Shown here in pieces: positions 14,101 through 25,292 of a stretch of DNA of 64,000 nucleotides. Source of the DNA: Tricholoma matsutake. Taxonomy: Eukaryota > Basidiomycota > Agaricomycetes > Agaricales > Tricholomataceae. Within the stretch, counting starts at the first letter, position 1, and every line of letters begins with the position of its first letter. The stretch lies in contig AP026548.1 of assembly GCA_026075535.2 (NCBI GenBank), forward strand, positions 4,774,001 to 4,838,000, written 5' to 3'. Both the position numbers and the translations under genes were made by a program. The notes beneath the pieces are model-generated. The model saw only the letters and a program-made list of their open reading frames with translations, did no database searches and had not been told where the DNA came from.

Positions 14101-16460
14101 AATCGCAGGGTTTGGGACTTTTCCATTATTGTCCTTATAGCGCACTCTGCGCGCCCGTTCTGTTGATGAACGTGGGGTGCAGACATCTCTATTTTGATGC
14201 CTAAATCCTTGAGCTGTTTTTGTAGCTCACGATCCTTGAACTCCCCCCCTGGATCGACACGCCAGCGCTTGATTGTAGCGCCATATTGGGTCTTAGCCAT
14301 CGCTTGAAATTGTCTAATCGCTGCAGCAGCGTCAGATTTCTTTCTAAGGCATTGGACCCAAATATGTGACGTTTTGTCATCCAGAAATACAATGAAGTAT
14401 TTATGTTTGTGGTACGATAGTACTGGGAGTTCCTTTAGGTCGGAATGTATTAATTCAAAGGATTTGTCAGCTCATGAGTCTGACTCGGGAAAAGATTTTG
14501 AGGTCATTTTCCCTTCTGCACACCCTGGACATATAATTTTGTCTTTAGGAATAATTAAGTTCCTTGGGAATTGTATGGTGCTTTTAGGCATTTTCCCTAG
14601 CGCCTCTTTGGATGGGTGTCCAAGTCGCCTATGCCAAGTCAAGTAGTCAGCGACATAAATGGTCGCGACATTAACCTTTTTGGTGCTCAATATATGAGTC
14701 CGAGCCCAATAGATCGTGTCATTCCTCCTTAGAGGGACACAATGCATGATTGGGTTTCCATGCTCGATGAATGAAATGTATGCGGAGGAACCACGCACAT
14801 CACTTCCGTCTTGTAAAAAGACCCCCATTGACATCAATCGAGTATTAATGTCAGGTATGTAGTAGACAGGGTATAGCCGCATTTCACGCGTCTCTGACTT
14901 CCCATTACATACTACCTGGTGTCTAATGAAGACTGCTCCTTTTCCTACTATATGAGTAGTACCAGTGGCCGTTTGGACCAAGGTAGAGTCCTTTCTCGGT
15001 AAAGGCTCGTAAGAAGCGAAATCTTTCATTTCACCAGTGAAGTGTTTTGATGCGCCTGAATCCATGATCCAGTTGGCACCTTTCTTACAATCTCCCTTTG
15101 CACACATAGCACATATATTAAGATCTACATAATTCCATGATACATTTAATAGCGGTAAAATTTCACATGAAAAGTTCGCTGTATTCATAGGAATTTTAAT
15201 CTTAGTGCTTGTGGCAGGGAAAAGGACTGACCTGTCATCATATGCCCCTGTGTCAAGGGGTTCATCGATGAGCATTTCGTCGATGGCTTTCCACACTTCC
15301 TCGTCAGTTACTGGAGGTTCGGATCCGAGGGAGATGGTATCGTCTTCTACCTCCTTGATCATTGCCTCGGTTTCTGGCTCTATCCTCCTTCTCTTACCTT
15401 CTCGCACCGTAATGTGCTCTTCCAGCGGTCGCAGGTTTTTCGCGCTGCGCGGAAGTTGCATGCGCTCGAGGGTGTCTCAAGCTTGCTGGTATTCGGTGTA
15501 AACCGAGCGAGAAGAGGAGGCCGCGCCCGTGTATGCCTGTGCAGGCAGTCGGCAGCGAGGATCCCTTGTGGGAGTGTGTTCGCGTCACTCGATGCGCTGT
15601 ATGAGCGGCATCGGCGGTATGATGGTGCCATTACCATTTATGGTGGTAAAGGCGTTGGAGGCGAGGTGGGTATGTTTCTCCTTTGGCTTCTCCTCCTTAG
15701 TCTTTCTGTCCCCACGTCGTCCACGTTTTCGGGACGAGTCTCCATTGCTGTTTTGCCCTTCTTTGGGCTGCCATTTGGGGTTTCCCCCCTTGCGCTTAAC
15801 AGCGGAAAGTTTGTTGGCCTGAGGCTGGCCAGCGGGCTTTCCAACTGCTGTGCACCTTGAGGCTTCAGCAACAATGGAGTCCTTGACATGTTTAAATGTC
15901 AAGGTGCTAGTGGCGGTCGTGTTAAGGACCGTTGCAGACAATGAGCCGTACTCGTGCGGCATCGCAGCAAGTAAAATCATCGCCTGTACTAGCTCGGGGA
16001 TGGCGACATTAGCAGCCGTGAGGCGCTCAAATTTGTCAGCCATTCTTGCAATCTCCGGTGCGGGGTTCGCAGCCAGGATTTTGATTGCTATTGCGGACCT
16101 AAAGTCTGCGAAGACTTGGGAGGGGCCGTCCACACCATAATCGGTGCGGATGAGATCCCACACCTCCTCAGCAGTGTCCTTTGTGTTGGCACGCTGCCGA
16201 ATGGAGGGGGCCAGGCGGAGCACTAGGCTACCAATAGCCTGGTCGTTTTTGTTGCTCCAGGTCTGGAGCTTGGCATTAGCATCCGCTACCAAGGTAGCGT
16301 TCGTCACCGTCAAGGGAGGCGCCGGGGGCGGTTTTTGCTCCGCCCCACTAGTTATTTGCCAGAGGCCCTGAGACCTGAGCCACGCCTTCATTGAGTCGGC
16401 CCATAGAATGTAATTTGATCCATCAAAAGTTTGAACAAGTTTTTCAAGAGTTGAAGACAT
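11164..16460 (-). pseudogene. copia gag-pol polyprotein, broken by a MITE and three TGA stops
   Basis: ATG at 16458-16460 opens Gag (KLVQTFDGSNYILWADSMK, the usual copia Gag N-terminal pattern). Protease: WIMDSGASKHF near 15050. Integrase: zinc region (HRRLGHPSKEAL...CPGCAEGK) near 14530-14620 and catalytic-core motifs VDPGGEF and HQQNGRAE near 14130-14250. RT: ALVYVDDGLFMG near 12100-12130. RNase H: STEAEYMALSDT and ADNQGSIF near 11390-11510; end at TAG 11164-11166. In-frame TGA codons near 14472, 15475 and 15583 all sit where Arg fits. The MITE at 13083-13507 interrupts the integrase-RT linker; on either side the frame is otherwise continuous. Confidence 0.9.
13083..13507. mobile_element. 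425 bp MITE inside copia pol
   Basis: Termini are ATAAGGGCAACC (left) and CCCCTTACA (right), i.e. inverted TAAGGG ends. It is flanked by the 6 bp duplication GCCATT (13077-13082, 13508-13513). Removing it and one GCCATT restores the copia reading frame exactly. A diverged longer copy lies at 28404-29722, also with a 6 bp TSD. Confidence 0.85.
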
Positions 16461-16709
16461 GATTCTGTGGTGGCAGCTGTTAAAAGTGCTCAATCAGTCT
16501 TTTTACTCAATAAAACACGTTTAACATTCTCAGGAGAAAACACTCCTTCAGAGTGGTTAACCCTAGTCAACCTAGGTTTTATATGCAGCTCGCAGGGAGC
16601 GCAATGCAGCTCACGAAGAGCGCAAGGTTATAATTTGGAGACGATGAAGTCAACGTCGTTCGCAGCTAATTAAAGCGCGTTCGTGACGTGCCCAGCAGGG
16701 CCCATAACC

Positions 16710-17014
16710 TGTTGGAGCAGACTATATATGCTGCACAGGGGAAGAGACAACACATTCCTTACAACCTACCTGGGGTTTAGTTAGACTTACAGCTAGGGTT
16801 AGCAGAGGTAAGAACACTGTATTCCTACTATGGTACAGGTTCTCCTTATATACATAATATTAAGGATGTCACATGACTTGGGAATGTGTTTACTGCATGT
16901 ATGCGCAGTAAGCGCAGTAACATGCATATGCTGCATGTATCGCCTCATGTATACATGTGTATGCTGCATGTATTGCCTCATGTATACAGCATGCATCAGG
17001 GATTAATTTCAACA
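16710..17014 (-). repeat. copia 5' LTR
   Basis: 305 bp partner LTR. The internal sequence that follows on the minus strand begins GGTTATGGGCCC, the expected position of the tRNA primer-binding site; the primer tRNA was not identified. Confidence 0.95.
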
Positions 17015-17162
17015 TTTTGGAAGTGTAAAATTATACTCAGTCAATTATTTACAGACAAAGGCACTGATACCATTTATATACACTTCCTTCACCAAAATCC
17101 AATCCAGAAAACTGTTGTGGAAGCCATAAAATGACCGTGAGATCAAATTTGCTCATGTTTAT

Positions 17163-18180
17163 TGTAATGCAATGTTACATATTTATGCTTATTTACTACT
17201 CGGACTGCATCTTCGGACAGATACGGACAACTGGGGTTTTCTCACCTTCTTTTCTTACCATCATCATCTCCATAAACACTTAGAGATATCTCACACTTAT
17301 AAAACACTTCTTGTGCCTGTTTATTCTGAGCCTTACTCTAGTGAAGCACCGCGCATGCTTCAAGGGGGTGACAGGCCGCACATTTTAGACATCCACTCAT
17401 AATTTTTTTAAGCGGCCTTCCAGGACCCCCTCCCCATCCTTCTATATATAGTAGTTTCCCATCATGTGTCAGCCTATTTTGGGTAACTCCCCAGATCAAA
17501 ATCATCAACCAGCCTGTCACACGCATGTCAAACTCAAGTCAATGAGTGGACAAGGTGTTTTGTGACCTGTGTGATCAACTCCCTCAGTCATCACACCTCC
17601 TATACACCTTCAGTGTCGGCTACCTTGTGCACTGAAGGCTCTTCTGTAATTTTCCCATTCTTCCTCTCTTATCAGCCAGATATTTACACTTGATTTACTA
17701 GTAGTACACCAGTGCACCTATTACTTATTTGGTAAGAGCTCGTGAGGCAAATGGATCATGTGTCAGACTACTGCAACTGCAAACCATAATGAGAAACCTA
17801 GGAAAACTAAATGTAGAAAACAAATAACAGGGGGCAGCATCATGCAACTTGCAAACCCAAATTCCAACAATTTAAATACTTTGAAAGAATTGACAAGGTT
17901 TGGTGGTATTTCCAGTACAATGATGCCAATGCATTATTATAATATACTAGGGAAGGTCAGGAACAACACTGAGTGTGGGCTGGAGGCTGAATCTGCTGCA
18001 TTGGGTGGGGAAACCAAGAGACAGAACATGTTTTGGAGCCAAAGTTGCAGCTCTAGAGCACCCTAAACATGACCTGACCTTTCAAAACTTCAATGTCAAA
18101 ATTTTTTTTAGTGGGTCCTCTGGACCCCCCCCACCTGATGTGCGGGATTTGGGTGCTGACACCCCCTTGGTGTGCTTACA
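17163..18180 (+). repeat. gypsy-1 5' LTR, split by a MITE
   Basis: 17163-17360 matches 25019-25211 nearly base for base. The last bases (GTGCTTACA) are found only after the MITE, at 18172-18180. The following internal sequence starts with a T-rich run and shows no clear tRNA primer-binding site. Confidence 0.85.
17361..18169. mobile_element. 809 bp MITE in the gypsy-1 5' LTR
   Basis: Inverted termini CAAGGGGGTGACAG (left) and CAAGGGGGTGTCAG (right, reverse complement). Flanking octamers GCATGCTT and GTGTGCTT match at 6 of 8 positions, and both mismatches are transitions. No coding capacity. 8 bp duplication and size suggest a non-autonomous hAT-like element. Confidence 0.75.
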
Positions 18181-18293
18181 CTTTTTTTTAAACTTCACAC
18201 AACAAGGTTTGCATTTCTGTCGATGTTCTTGGACACCATTGCTGTCCCGCTGAACTCTGATCATTCTTGCTGTTTACAGGTTGAAAGACCGCG

Positions 18294-19415
18294 ATGTCCA
18301 AACTGCCTGTCATGCGCAAGCAAGCGCTAGCTGCCCCTGACACCCTGCAAGGCCCATTGTCCCTGTTGTTACCTGCTCTGACCCCTTCTGAAGGACGCTT
18401 GAAGTCCCCAGCTGACCTAAACAAAGACGGAGACCCTGTAGAAACACCTGGTGTGCCCGCTGAAGTGCATATAGCCACTCAGGCAACTGTCGACTCCAAC
18501 TCTGATGACTCATCCTCTGACTACGACTACTCACTGCGTGCACCTAGAATGAAAATGTCCCCAATGGGTACTGCCGAGTGCCTTCATGCTGAGCCAAAAC
18601 ACATCCTGCTTCTGACTCCTGGCATTGTATCGCCTATGGTCATGCAGCAATGGGAAATGGCTTGTATCAATTTCTTCAGAGCTAACAAGAAAATCACAAA
18701 TGAGGAACAGGTCACTGCCATCTTGCCAGGACTGAAAGACATGCGAGCCCATGATTGGGTTGTGACTCACGGAGATCATCTCACCAAGCTAAAGTTTCCA
18801 GAATTCATCAAAGAACTACAGAGAGAGCTCCTGCCAGATGGCTGGGATGACGAACTACATGCTAAGATATGCAACTACCGTTTGAAGTCTTCTGATTCGT
18901 TCCCCAACTGGGTGAACAATATACATCACCTGAATATTGTCTTGTGTAACACAGAATACTACTTTTCAGATGTCGCTCTCTGCCTGCAGCTCGACAGCTT
19001 GCTGGATGCTGATTTACAAAACCGCTGCAAAAACTGCAATGTAAAGGGGGTTGTTGATAAAATCACAAAGGACACTCCTGTTAAAACGGATGAAGCTTGA
19101 TTGACATGTTGGATTGCAGAAGTATGGAAACTGGTGGAGGAATGCACTAATGACACAAAACGGTACTTGGAAGCAGTGGAAGATCTTCAGTGTATGCCAA
19201 AGAGACAGGCCCTCGCGAAGCTTCCCAGAACTCAAATGCTGTGGGTGGTTACAAACCCTGAGGATCAACCACTTCATCAGTGCAAGGAACGTCGAGCTCA
19301 GGTTCCCATAAACCTCCTCACTTGAGCGAGAATGAACACTCATTGCTTTTCAAACATCAAGGCTGCTTGAAGTGTTGACATGGTTATCAAAACCACCATG
19401 CAATGGACTGCCCAA
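18294..19415 (+). pseudogene. gypsy-1 gag with remnant zinc knuckle
   Basis: ATG at 18294 opens 268 codons with a Gag-like middle (MQQWEMACINFFRANKK, LKFPEFIKELQRELLPDGW) before TGA at about 19098. Translation continues in frame with recognisable Gag sequence (EVWKLVEECTNDTKRYLEAV) until another TGA near 19323. A knuckle-like CLKC...H...DC follows near 19365-19410, itself containing TGA after the second Cys. All three stops fit CGA to TGA change. Confidence 0.75.
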
Positions 19416-22400
19416 ACAATTTTCTGGATGGACAGAACTACAAAGAAGTATCTGAAGAGACACTGCTCAGTCAAAAACAGCAGTCGAGTGTGCCATTGGG
19501 GAGCAAGCCAGTGGGAGTGGTAGCGGGTGCCTCAGCACAAATTGAGGAGGTGTCCGAGGACAAAAACTCATTCGTGGTGGGGGCAGTGATGCCGTCTGGG
19601 GTGCTAGGTTCTGGTTCTGAAACTGAGGAGGAGGTAAGCCCTCTTATGGTTCCACATCTGCACTGGATGTGCTCCTTGATGGGTCCCTCAGCTGATGAAC
19701 CGATTTCAGTGAACACCATGCTAGATTGTGGGGCACACATTGTCCTTATTGACAGTGCACTGGTCAAAAAGCTTGGTCTGTGGCATTTCCATCTCAACAA
19801 ACCATTACCCATTTCCATTGCACTGAATAATATGAACTCTTCCAACTCTTTCCTGCATGAATACATAAAAATAGCACCTTTTGCCCCAAACTCTGCATGG
19901 ACTTCCTGAAACTGTAAAGGCTGTAGTGACCCCAAGCTTATGCATACCAGTTTTATTTGGGCTGCCATTCCTTACTGTAAACTGTATTATCACAGACTTT
20001 GAAGCGAGAACCGCAATAGATAAAACAAATGGATATGATCTACTGAATCTGGTACCTAGACATCGTAAAAAACTAGTGGACCCAAAGTGGGTCATTGCAA
20101 GGACAAATAAATATAAACAGTTGATGTTAACTGAATTGATCAACATTTGAAAGAACATCTAGTGGATGGGAAGATGGTACCAGAGCCGGTTAAGCAATTG
20201 GACATGGCCACTGCCAAGGATTGACGACATCTTGAATGACTGTGCCAAAGGTAAAGTTTGGGGGACAATTGATATGACAAATAGTTTTTTCCAGATGCCT
20301 ATGGAGCCATCCGATATTCCCTTGACAGCCATGTCCACTCCTTTTGGCCTTTTCGAGTGGATGGTCATGCTGATGGGTTTGAAGAATGCGCTGGCAATAC
20401 ATCAACAATGAGTGACTTCAGCGCTACATGAGTGGATTGGAAAAATTTGCCACATTTACTTAGATGACATTGTCATCTGGTCAAATATGATCGAGGAGCA
20501 TCGCGAAAACATCTGAATTATCTTGGAGGCACTCAGAATGGCAGGGTTGTACTGCAATCCTAGAAAGACACACTTATTCCAGCTCGAGATCAATTTTCTA
20601 GGTCATCATGTGTCGGCTCAAGGAATTGAGGCAGACTCTAAAAAGATGGACCAGATCTCACAGTGGCCCCAACCCCAGTCTGCGAAAGAAGTCCACCAAT
20701 TTCTGGGACTTGTTTGATATGTGTCTTCCTTCCTACCTCACATAACTGATCACACGCGGGTTCTCACAGAACTCACATTAAAAGAGTGCAACAAGTCTTT
20801 TCCGTGTTGGGAGGACAAGCATGAATTGGCATTCAACTCAATCAAGAGGGCAGTTATAAGCCAGGAGTGCTTAACGACTATAAATTTTGCCCTTATGCCA
20901 GGACACAAGATTTTTGTAACAACTGACGCCAGTGATTACCAGTTTGGGGCCGTCCTTTCCTTTGGGGAATCTTGGGAGTCCGTGCGGCCTGTTGCTTTCA
21001 ATTCTATGACATTCAAGGGAGCGGAATTGAACTACCCCATGCACAAAAAAGAGATGTTGTCCATCATCCGGGCTTTGCAAAGGTGGCAGTCTGATCTCAT
21101 TGGGGTTCCTTTCATAGTTTACACTGACCATAAAACACCTGAAAATTTTGACTGCCAATGAGATTTGTCCTGACAGCAAGCCTGGTGAATGGAGTTTATG
21201 TCACAATACAATTGCAGGATAATCTATGTCAAGGGGGAGGATAATGCCACTGCCGATGCATTGTCACGCACCTCATTTGAAGCAGAGATTGGGGCCTCGG
21301 CTCTGTACCCCCCCGACAACTGTGATGCAGTAGCCATGATTTTGGGTTCAAAGCTAAGTGCCTTTAGGTGCATGTTATGACCAAACCAGAAACCTTGCCT
21401 CTGCCGATTAAAATGGTGGTGGCAACGCTAACAATATCTGTGGATGGGGAGCTGCTGGATGCCATCCAGTCAGGCTACACAGAGGACAGCTGGTGCACCC
21501 AACTGCTTGGTGCCAATTTCTTGCCCCATGGGGTGAGGAAAGTTGACGGTCTACTGTATGTGGGTGACCGATTAATTATCCCAAGGAAATCAGCAGTACA
21601 TGAGTCACTTTTCCACCTTGCTTATGATGTCCTAGGCCATTTTGGATTTATGAAATCATATGGGTCTCTCTGGGACTCTTTCTACTGGCCAAATATGTGA
21701 CATGACCTGGAATTAGCATATGTGCTGAGTTGTGTGGATTGCCAATGGAACAAGCCAATGACCAAGAAGCCTATGGGTCCCTTACATCCACTACCGATTC
21801 TGGACAAATGTGGCAATTCGGTAGCAATAGACTTCATTGGGCCACTACTGGAGGATGAAGGGTACGATTGCATTGTGACTTTTACTGACAGGTTGAACAG
21901 TGATGTTCAGATCATGGCGACGTGGACCAACATCACAGTGGAGGAACTAGCTGTCGTGTTTTTTGACGAGTGGTACTGTGAAAATGGTCTGCCACTTGAG
22001 ATCGTCTTGGACCGAGATAAGCTATTCATGTCAAAATTCTGGGGGGCATTACACAAAATTATGGGCATTAAACTAAAAATGTCATCTGCATACCACCCAC
22101 AGTCTGACAGCACTAGTGAATGATCTAACAAAACAATAAATCAATGCTTGCGGTATCATGTGGAACAAAACCAGCTTGGTTGGAGGAGGGTGTTGCAACA
22201 GGTACAATTCAACATTATGAACACTATAAATGGATCAACCAGATTCTCCCCCTTCCAACTACAAATGAGATGTAGCCCATGCATTATTCCACCTTTGGTA
22301 AGATTGCTGGAGGGGGAAGTCAAAGATATACGGGTGATGGACATCATTGAGAGGTTGCAACAAGATGTTAAGGAGGTGCAGGATAACATGCTGTGCACTA

Positions 22401-24030
22401 AGATTTCTCAAGTGCTCTCTGCGTTGATAGGTCCACCTTGTTGTTCAAGCTTGGAAAACACATCTACGATCATTGTCGAAGCTCTATGAAGTTCTACAGA
22501 CCTCTACAAAGCTCTATGAACCCATACAAACCTCTACAAACCTCTACAAAGTCACAACAATGCTTTGAAATTCTTCGCATGCCTTCAGCCACTGTGATAC
22601 AATTCCCCTGACCTTCGTACAGCTCAGAATATACACTTGGAACATCGTTGATGAGTTCCAAACCAGTCTCGAGCAATATCACACCAATTTCGGGCCACGA
22701 ATGAAGTCCGAAGAAACTTCAAAAATCTTCAAAAAACCTTGAACCTTGAAAAACATCTTTGGACACAGTATTTCCTATTTGAATGATCATTGGATGCATG
22801 CTGGACACATGGGACACTATCTCGAGTATATTGAACACATTTCGACCACATGTGCATGCATACAATCCACTCGAAGCAGTTTCCGATGTTTTATGTAATT
22901 TATGACAAGGACAGTCCGCTTTTAGCTATTCTTTCTTATTATTTCTTCATCATGTGTTATATTCACCCTTTCTAGTCTCGCTTTATCGTTCTGATATACT
23001 TCTATGGTCTTTTGCCTTGAGTTTTCCACATGTTTGCCTCATGTTCTCTAGCCTCTTTAGGTAGTTTCTTTATTTTATATAAAAAGATGTACTAGATACA
23101 AAGAAAAACAAGAAAGTCATGGTCTTCCTCCCAGCTCACAGTGATTTGAGAGTTCAGTTTGGTCTTATTCAGTCCGAAGTTTGGTGTTTTATGCTAAACT
23201 TCTTTGAAAATCTTTGAAAATCCTCGAAAATCCTCACATTACGCTATTTTTGCTCTTGTTTCCCTCGATTCACCTTTGCTTCACTTCTATTACTCGTCTA
23301 GTCCCCTGATATTGCATCCAAACATATTTGCGCACTCCAAATTTGTTGACCTAGCCACAAAATTCATGGAAATTCCACGAAACACATTCTTTTAGCTTTG
23401 AATTGCTTTGACAAGCAGTCCTTTGTGACTATTTGACGGTCAGTCTGACAGGTGACATCTAGAGGGCCTCACATCCTTCCTCTAAATTGTGTTATACCAT
23501 CCGAAGCCATTTAGTAGGTTTTGTTTGGGTTTCTGGGTTGAGCATCATCAGCAGACCAACATTGTACTAATGATTTTTTGTTTGTTGAAGGGGGTTGCAT
23601 TGTGCTATCTACATTGCACAGGTGAAGGGACTACAAGTCGAAGGGAGAAAAACATGTTGCCAAGTTTATGCCATGGTACAATGGACCATACATTGTGACA
23701 AGTATGGCACCCAACATTTTGACAATCACAGTTGATATGCCCAACAACCTGAACATGTTCCCTACCTTCCACACGTCACAAGCACTGCCTTTCATGGAAA
23801 ACAACAAGGAGTTGTTCCCTTCTTGGAGGCAGGAATGTCCAGATCCAGTGATGATCGAGGGGCAGGACAAGTACTACATGGATAAAATTCTAGAAGAGAG
23901 GAAATGAGGTAGGGGTACACAATACCTAGTAAGGTGACATGGATATGGACCTGAAGATGATCACTGTCTCCCTAGATGTGAACTTCAAGACTGCAAGGCT
24001 TTGGACATCTGGTTGGTGCGAAAATAATCA
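19403..24030 (+). pseudogene. gypsy-1 pol: protease, RT, RNase H, integrase, chromodomain remnant
   Basis: Protease motif MLDCGAHIVLIDS near 19720-19755. RT from about 20160, with [12 protein letters not shown] and catalytic YLDD at 20457-20468. RNase H: FVTTDASDYQFGAVLS near 20910-20960. Integrase: zinc-binding region near 21640-21750, then AIDFIGP, VLDRDKLF and AYHPQSDSTSE near 21820-22120, supplying the D,D,E residues. The C-terminal part resumes at about 23600 after an insertion, with MPWYNGPYIVTSM and a short chromodomain-like end. In-frame stops lie near 20409, 20513, 20716, 21159, 21171, 21698, 22121 and 23905; all are TGA at Arg-compatible positions. One more stop replaces a Trp near 23934. 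Confidence 0.85.
22425..23550 (+). repeat. ~1.1 kb solo-LTR-like repeat inside gypsy-1 pol
   Basis: Starts TGATAGGTCCAC and ends GGGTTGAGCATCATCA. The reverse complement matches a second copy at 28648-29537 at both ends and at scattered internal blocks (for example AACATGAGG...AACATGTGG, GACTGTCCTT). It contains TTATATAAAAAG near 23078, a possible TATA box. TG...CA ends, non-coding content and length suggest a solo LTR. No clear TSD here. No internal retroelement partner is present in the window. Confidence 0.55.
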
Positions 24031-24046
24031 AGTTGCAGTATGTAGC

Positions 24047-24885
24047 TAGTGTTTAAGGGTCCAGTCCAGTTCAGTTTTTTGACCCAAAAATGTAAAGACC
24101 GCAACCTAAACCAGTCCAGGACCGACCCAGATACTGCTAGAACCGAACTGGACCACCTAGGACCAGTCCTTTCCAGTTAAAAGACCGAAAAAGACCAGTT
24201 AAGACTGGTTCAGACCGATGTTTTGTCCTGAAATTTGTCGTATTAATATAACCCATATGTATCTTAGCAAATATTACCTGGACCTTATAACCACTGTACA
24301 GATAGATAGACATTGTAATTTCCCATCATTCGGTCTAACTTTTAAGACATTTTATCAAGATTTGACTTGGCTATGATCAATATAAAAATACATCTACTGA
24401 ATGACTTGTGCTGAACACCAAGAAATGTAATGTGACAACGATAAATTATGTGATGCATAGCATGCATTGACAAATGGTGGGAGTATGATTATACATGTTA
24501 GTCCTATGATCATTAATAGAATCAAGCAAATGATCAACATATGAGTAAGATGAAATGAAAATCAATCTGATACAACAAAATACTCATGCAAAAATAGATT
24601 TGGTTATATCTTGCTCAATTCTTAACCATTTTCTATGAACCAGAGGTCGAATTTGCCGGATTTCATGTGGGAACATGGTACAATATATGTTCCCATGATA
24701 AAGCCAGTCCTAACTGGTTTAGACCGGTTTTCTTCGGTTTTACAACATTTTTCAAAATGGAAAGACTGCTAACTGAACTGCAAAAGACTGGTCCATAAAT
24801 AGACCACTGGTCCGGTCTTTTCTGGTCCAATTCAGTCCAATTTCGGTCTTTTTTTCGGTCCTATGGACTGAACCCTTCAACACTA
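24047..24885. mobile_element. 839 bp hAT-like MITE
   Basis: Inverted termini TAGTGTTTAAGGGTCCAG (left) and TAGTGTTGAAGGGTTCAG (right, reverse complement), with perfect 8 bp TSD TATGTAGC (24039-24046, 24886-24893). Subterminal sequence is rich in GGTCCAGTT / GACCGG variants. No ORF. It shares termini with the foldback element at 30890-32837. Confidence 0.88.
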
Positions 24886-25018
24886 TATGTAGCTTTTTTT
24901 TCGTTCACTGGCCAGTAGCTTTTCCCCACTGGGGTTTTTAATGCACCTGCACACGTGCACCTTTTACTTACCTTTTTGCTGCTTGAAGAGATTTTTTATT
25001 TTTCAGGGTGGGGGAGGG

Positions 25019-25217
25019 TGTAACGATGTTACATATTTATGCTTATTTACTACTCAGACTGCATCTTCGGACAGATACAGACAACTGGGGTTTTCTCACC
25101 TTCTTTTCTTACCATCATCATCTCCATAAACACTTAGAGATATCTCACGCTTATAAAACACTTCTTGTGCCTGTTTATTCTGAGCCTTACTCTAGTGAAG
25201 TACTGCATGTGCTTACA
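25019..25217 (+). repeat. gypsy-1 3' LTR
   Basis: 199 bp, TGTAACGATG...GCTTACA, directly followed by the TSD TTTAT at 25218-25222. Confidence 0.9.
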
Positions 25218-25292
25218 TTTATCAAATTTTTGGCAACTGTCATCCCTTATGCAAACTGCTGTAATCATACAATAATCCAGAAAGTCTTCAGG

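Larger units (their letters stand above)
10827..17014 (-). mobile_element. Ty1/copia retrotransposon, nearly complete
   Basis: 6188 bp with two 305 bp LTRs of 98.7% identity, each TGTTGG...TTCAACA, flanked by the 5 bp TSD TTTTG (10822-10826 and 17015-17019). A polypurine tract (seven G on the minus strand) abuts the 3' LTR at 11132. Coding order on the minus strand is gag, protease, integrase, RT, RNase H, which defines copia. It is interrupted by a 425 bp MITE and three in-frame TGA codons, so it is non-autonomous now. LTR identity makes it one of the youngest insertions here. Confidence 0.95.
17163..25217 (+). mobile_element. Ty3/gypsy retrotransposon 1, decayed, carrying three insertions
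   Basis: The 3' LTR is 25019-25217 (199 bp, TGTAACG...CTTACA) after a purine-rich tract (GGTGGGGGAGGG). The matching 5' LTR starts at 17163 and ends at 18180, being split by an 809 bp MITE. TSD TTTAT occurs at 17158-17162 and 25218-25222. Order gag, protease, RT, RNase H, integrase, chromodomain-like end is the Ty3/gypsy order. Many in-frame TGA codons and a ~1.1 kb insertion in pol show it is long dead. Confidence 0.9.
10570..25264. mobile_element. ~440 bp TIR element split by two LTR retrotransposons
   Basis: Left arm 10570-10715 and right arm (17090-17157 continuing at 25223-25264) are inverted repeats of about 135 bp and roughly 90% identity, starting TTACAGCGGTTTGC on the left and TTACAGCAGTTTGC on the right after reverse complementing. 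Flanking octamers TCACACTA and TCATACAA match at 6 of 8 positions, compatible with an old 8 bp TSD. Removing the copia element (10827-17014) and the gypsy element (17163-25217), with one TSD copy each, leaves a contiguous element of about 440 bp with no coding capacity. It is the oldest layer of this nest. Confidence 0.75.
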
